Shown here piece by piece: positions 16,949-20,473 of a stretch of 20,473 bases of DNA. This DNA comes from a virus. The stretch lies in IMG/VR virus record IMGVR_UViG_3300021961_000798, positions 1 through 20,473 of that record. The stretch is one strand, 5' to 3'. A program made the position numbers and the translations under genes. The notes beneath the pieces are model-generated. The model did no database searches. It was not told the origin of the DNA and was given only the letters and a program-made list of their open reading frames with translations. How positions within the stretch are numbered: position 1 is the stretch's first letter; every line of letters begins with the position of its first letter.

Positions 16949-19028
16949 CAGCATTAATGTTAGGAATTTTAGGTGCCAGCACGGCCACGGCATATTTGCC
17001 TTTTTGGAAGTATTGATCACCAGTGGTTCCGTAGGCATCTGCACCGCCTGCGCCATTGCGCCATTTTTTAGCCCCACCTGCACCTAGCAGATGTGCCGTG
17101 GCCATCATACCTGCCACTTCTTCTTGGGGCATATCAGCAGTAATGGCTCCTATTCTGGACATGGTGTTATAGTTTCTATTTGTGTAGTCTGTCATGGCCT
17201 GTTCTTGTACAGCAGAATTGTTTAGCCAAGCGTCTTTGTTAGTTATACCGTCTTTACCTAACCATACTGATGGATTATTTAATTGTGCGTTGCTGGTAAC
17301 ATCACTGCGTATGTAGCCACCATCTATTAGCGCCTGATACCCCATTTGGTACTTGCCTACATAGCCCAGACTGTTTTCAGCGGCATAGTCTCCACCACTT
17401 TCACTCATACCAATTTGTGCCAGATACGCTTGGGTCTGATCTTTGGTCAGATTACCCACAGAATCCTTTGGAATTGGCTGATCGCGTAGTTGTTTGTCTC
17501 CGGCTGGGTTCTTAACTCCAGTTCCTTTGACTTCTTTAACGGCATCAACAGCACCTTGATATTTTTCTTGTGGTGTCACTGTCGGATCTTCTGGTGGAAT
17601 ATTTAATTGTACCTCACCTCTATAATAAGGTTCGTGTGTGGGTGCCGTGGTCACGATAGTCTGCAGACTTTTCGTTTTGTTAATCCATACTCCGATAATG
17701 TTGTCAAATGATGTATCAGGCAGGTTATAAGTTTTTAATGGTTTGACTTCGTTGACCTTGGCCGCTGGATCTGTATTATGAGTTATCTGTGGAGCATTCA
17801 TCACAATGGGTGTAGCGGCATTTAAACTAATGCCACCGCCAGTCTCGACATTAAATGGTCCGCCTGATTTAAACTCCACAGTGCCTGATGTTGTTACACT
17901 TAATCCGCTGGCAAGCAGACTGGCCTTGCTGGATTCTACTTGTAGTTTGTTACCTACTCTGATGTTGAGATTATTAGCAACATCGATATTCATATTACCG
18001 TCTGTGTGTATGTTAACTGATCCTTCACTGCGTAAGGCAAATCCACCTTTGGTATAAATTTTAACCTGTCCTTCCTTGGTTAGTTCAATCCAACTTGAAC
18101 CATCTGCGTGTGCCAGATACAAACTTGCCTGTGTGTCGTGCATCAGTAATTGATGGCCCTTGGCACTGCGTAATCTAAACAGTTGATCTTCACCCAATAC
18201 AGTTCCGTCATCCATGACAAAAGTGTGTCCACCCTTGCGTGATGATACCTTATAGTATTCTTCTGTTAGATCACCAGATCTGGCCTTGCTGAGATATCCT
18301 AGCACATCGCTGGCTGGATCATTGGTTGGTCTTCCTGGAGTACTAATACCAAACACATGGCTAGGTGTTTCGCGTTGACTGCTACTGGATATTGCACCAC
18401 GTATAGGATCTCGATCTAGGCCTTGTGATTTTAAAATGTTAAATTGTTCTTCGTGTACTGGTTTGGCATTTCTATAAAATTCTGAATTTAGATTTGAAGG
18501 ATTGTATTCATTGAATTCAACCACTGGCATTGGATTTCCACCGACGAAAGACTTCTTGGTCGTATCTGTCGCTAGATTAAGATCAACATTACGGCTACCG
18601 CCCAGGGCAGGTACCATATGATGGCTAAGATTTGGGTTGACACAGGCTACCCAATACCCCCGTTGCGGATCACCCGCGATGAACAACACGATAACCTCAA
18701 CTCCAATATCTGGTGGTACCATCCACATGCCGTAGGTGTGTGGCACTGTATTGAATTTATCAGCCTGATTTGGATAGTCACTTTGATTAAATTTCGTTGT
18801 GGTGTATCCCATGAATGGGCTGGCATAACTAACCGTACGCCAATTTTTTTGATTATCTGGATCACCACCCAGATCAGGTATCCATACCTGCACACGTCCT
18901 GAACGTGTGGGATCTAGATTATTTTTAACCACGCCTATATATGGATAAGGCTCAACTCTGGTAGCGGCCGCATCTTCTCTACGAAGATTTTTAATTACCT
19001 TAGTACCTATTCTATTATCGATTGCCAT
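16944..19028 (-). CDS. 5: Baseplate hub spike gp5: OB fold, beta-helix needle, C-terminal cell-wall hydrolase domain
   Basis: A 694-residue central spike protein. Residues about 25-135 form the gp5/VgrG OB fold (YPYIGVVKNNLDPTRSGRVQ, then a GVEVIVLFIAGDPQRGYWV strand set). About 265-315 is the conserved GHTFVMDDG ... RLRSAKGHQLLMHD segment seen at the base of gp5/VgrG needles. About 315-420 is a short-period beta-helix repeat (VNIHTDGNMNIDVANNLNI and relatives), the trimeric puncturing needle. After a polar linker, about 530-690 resembles an SLT/lysozyme-type peptidoglycan hydrolase: IGMSESGGDY with Glu543 as candidate catalytic acid, then GYVGKYQMG. In T4 gp5 the lysozyme lies between OB fold and helix, so here the enzyme is differently placed and probably of another family. 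Expected role: local digestion of the cell wall during tail contraction. The ATG is 3 bases after the hub stop and 8 bases separate the stop from gp25, implying co-transcription. Spike identity is strong; the enzyme subtype is less sure. Confidence 0.9.
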   Translation of the reverse strand: MAIDNRIGTKVIKNLRREDAAATRVEPYPYIGVVKNNLDPTRSGRVQVWIPDLGGDPDNQKNWRTVSYASPFMGYTTTKFNQSDYPNQADKFNTVPHTYGMWMVPPDIGVEVIVLFIAGDPQRGYWVACVNPNLSHHMVPALGGSRNVDLNLATDTTKKSFVGGNPMPVVEFNEYNPSNLNSEFYRNAKPVHEEQFNILKSQGLDRDPIRGAISSSSQRETPSHVFGISTPGRPTNDPASDVLGYLSKARSGDLTEEYYKVSSRKGGHTFVMDDGTVLGEDQLFRLRSAKGHQLLMHDTQASLYLAHADGSSWIELTKEGQVKIYTKGGFALRSEGSVNIHTDGNMNIDVANNLNIRVGNKLQVESSKASLLASGLSVTTSGTVEFKSGGPFNVETGGGISLNAATPIVMNAPQITHNTDPAAKVNEVKPLKTYNLPDTSFDNIIGVWINKTKSLQTIVTTAPTHEPYYRGEVQLNIPPEDPTVTPQEKYQGAVDAVKEVKGTGVKNPAGDKQLRDQPIPKDSVGNLTKDQTQAYLAQIGMSESGGDYAAENSLGYVGKYQMGYQALIDGGYIRSDVTSNAQLNNPSVWLGKDGITNKDAWLNNSAVQEQAMTDYTNRNYNTMSRIGAITADMPQEEVAGMMATAHLLGAGGAKKWRNGAGGADAYGTTGDQYFQKGKYAVAVLAPKIPNINAG

Positions 19029-19031
19029 TTA

Positions 19032-20465
19032 TTATTGTCCAAATATACCTGTTATGCCTGCTTGTTGTGTTGCTACATTACCACCTGCTGGAACTCCTTG
19101 AAACGGATTAAATGCCACTGGTTCATTACGTTGATCAATAGTTTCTGCAGGCATATCTTCTTCAGTATTAATAAGTTCTTGTTGTTCCTCATCAACCAAT
19201 ACTTCTTCATCTGTAACAGTAGTGTCAGGTGGTGTTTGAGTATCTGTTGCTTCATTTGTTATTACTTCATCACCCAACCCTTCAACCTGCTCTACGGTGC
19301 TGTTGTCTTTAAGTGTCAGAGCATCGCTGTCCTGACCAACATCGCTCGTTCTGTTTACGGTGTCGGTTCCCTTTCTACCACCAACATAATCAAATTTGAT
19401 CTGTCTTGGCAGTCTGACCAAATGCAGGACCTGCTGGAACTTGCCCAGGGCAAATGTGCTGGTAACCTTAATTACCTTATAAAGCCCACTAAACACACTT
19501 CTTTGAACTTTTGAATCAAACACCATATGCCCAGTGGACTCGTCTATGTCTATTGGTGTACGTATGGTCAATTGGACATGCAGATCTCCGTTGTCTGTTC
19601 TCATACTACCGTTTGGAGTAAGTCTTGGATCTTGATTTTCATTGCTATTTGGAATATACTTTAGATGTTTTGGTTTGTAAAACACATCATCTTGTTTGAT
19701 AAAATCAGGATCACCAACAATGGTCAAATGAACATTAACCATGTCCGCTCCAGACATGCTTAATAAACTGGCTTCTAAGTCTCCAGATGCCACTTCTCTG
19801 GCTGTGGTTTCCTGACCGGCCGCGTTAATTCTCTGGTTGGCGACCACAGGTTTCATTGCCATTGGCATCACTCCATTCGGATCCATTGGAGTACCTATAT
19901 AACTATCAGGATTTTTAATATCGTATTCTTCTTTGGCTTTATTGACCACATTGGCTACGTCTGTTAGTTTGGATCTGAATGCTGTCAGTGCATTATAGTA
20001 TAAAGCATTAAATTTTATGTCAACATTGATCACACTGTCATTGTTACCAGTATATAGATAATCGTAGACCTTCAATGGATATTCTGCCAATCCTTGTGGC
20101 CCTAATTCCGTCGTTAGATTAGTAATCTTATAAGTCTGCACATGAAAGGTGATAAAACGTTTGTATAATTTTTTAACAGGATCAAACTCCCCTAGTCTAA
20201 TTTCAGGAACGATCTTAAACCATTTCAATGGTTCAGATCGTGTCGCGGCAAGTGCCTGCTCATAAGCCACAGAGTCTTGATATTCTTCTGGCAGAATAAT
20301 TTGTTTCTGAATATAATCACTGGATCTTACGATGGTATTGATAACTTTTTCTATGGTCGTGCCTGCATTAATTTGAAATTCTTTAAGGGTAAGATCAAAG
20401 TCTGAGGATCCTTTCTGTGTGGCACTGGATAATCTAATGGAGTTAGTTCTATCCAATTGGGACAT
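19032..20465 (-). CDS. Baseplate hub protein, gp27/VrlC-like
   Basis: A 477-residue protein, probably the hub subunit that joins the tail tube to the spike; it is encoded directly upstream of the gp5-type spike, as hub and spike partners (gp27/gp5, or the fused VgrG) usually are. Visible features: a mixed N-terminal half with the aromatic stretch FNALYYNALTAF, a segment GDPDFIKQDDVFY, and a beta-rich part ending SGLYKVIKVTSTFALGKF, typical of hub proteins of marine T4-like phages as I recall them. Residues about 365-445 are a low-complexity tail rich in Asp, Glu and Thr, likely disordered. T4 gp27 is about 390 residues, so the tail accounts for much of the extra length. The ATG at 20465 follows tandem TAG TAG in another frame, probably the end of an upstream gene. 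No in-frame stop lies between this ATG and the window edge, so a slightly earlier start outside the window is possible. It ends TAATAA, 3 bases before the spike ATG. The family call rests on context and motif memory and is moderate. Confidence 0.65.
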   Translation of the reverse strand: MSQLDRTNSIRLSSATQKGSSDFDLTLKEFQINAGTTIEKVINTIVRSSDYIQKQIILPEEYQDSVAYEQALAATRSEPLKWFKIVPEIRLGEFDPVKKLYKRFITFHVQTYKITNLTTELGPQGLAEYPLKVYDYLYTGNNDSVINVDIKFNALYYNALTAFRSKLTDVANVVNKAKEEYDIKNPDSYIGTPMDPNGVMPMAMKPVVANQRINAAGQETTAREVASGDLEASLLSMSGADMVNVHLTIVGDPDFIKQDDVFYKPKHLKYIPNSNENQDPRLTPNGSMRTDNGDLHVQLTIRTPIDIDESTGHMVFDSKVQRSVFSGLYKVIKVTSTFALGKFQQVLHLVRLPRQIKFDYVGGRKGTDTVNRTSDVGQDSDALTLKDNSTVEQVEGLGDEVITNEATDTQTPPDTTVTDEEVLVDEEQQELINTEEDMPAETIDQRNEPVAFNPFQGVPAGGNVATQQAGITGIFGQ

Positions 20466-20473
20466 TCTACTAT

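Noticed and set aside
19035-19514. Plus-strand open frame of 159 codons rich in Cys, Phe and Ile
   Set aside because: Antisense to the acidic hub tail; reverse reading of Asp/Glu/Gln-rich codons yields the odd hydrophobic composition.
1-20473. tRNA genes, CRISPR arrays, insertion sequences, or strong hairpin terminators
   Set aside because: None was seen; junctions between genes are 3 to 51 bases and no inverted repeat followed by a T run was found in them.

Overview
The window is part of the late structural (tail baseplate) region of a T4-like, contractile-tailed phage, probably marine. Every gene lies on the minus strand and the stretch is coding almost end to end. There are five genes in transcription order, from high to low coordinates: a baseplate hub protein (gp27/VrlC-like), a gp5-type spike with a C-terminal peptidoglycan hydrolase-like domain, gp25 (sheath-initiator/wedge), a large gp6 (wedge, J-like), and one enormous open frame. 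That frame starts at 13093 and is still open at base 1, giving at least 4,364 codons. The order hub-5-25-6-next wedge protein mirrors T4-like phages. The base composition (about 40% GC by eye) and domain vocabulary (GxGYTSxP repeats, the TYTI..GTTDFT..GA module, a SHAPEELVPG block) point to the T4-like phages of seawater (cyanophage or pelagiphage relatives). The host cannot be named from this window.

Right part (16558-20465): hub, spike and gp25 are packed with gaps of 3 and 8 bases. The hub and spike should form the central hub and puncturing needle. The spike has an N-terminal OB fold, a beta-helical needle and a C-terminal SLT/lysozyme-like domain, whereas T4 gp5 has its lysozyme between the OB fold and the helix. 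An octamer GATAAATA, close to the T4 late promoter TATAAATA, lies just before gp25. A second identical octamer lies in the 51-base gap before gp6, with a good Shine-Dalgarno sequence.

Middle (13120-16506): gp6, 1,128 residues against about 660 in T4, with a single DGDNDGIPD calcium-loop-like motif.

Left part (1-13093): there is no gene-free DNA here; it is one reading frame. I checked the frame at seven widely spaced points and read it through without a stop. It sits where T4 has gene 7 and is best read as a baseplate wedge protein grown by fusion and insertion of modules. These are a cupredoxin-like fold without copper ligands, a chitin-binding-like (CBM5/12) WxxxxxYxxGDxVxY motif, a seven-bladed FG-GAP-like beta-propeller with foreign modules inserted in it, two GxGYTSxP repeats, and four divergent copies of a ~70-residue beta-rich module. 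I infer that it links wedge assembly to host-surface recognition. No RNA gene, mobile element, CRISPR array or clear terminator was seen.
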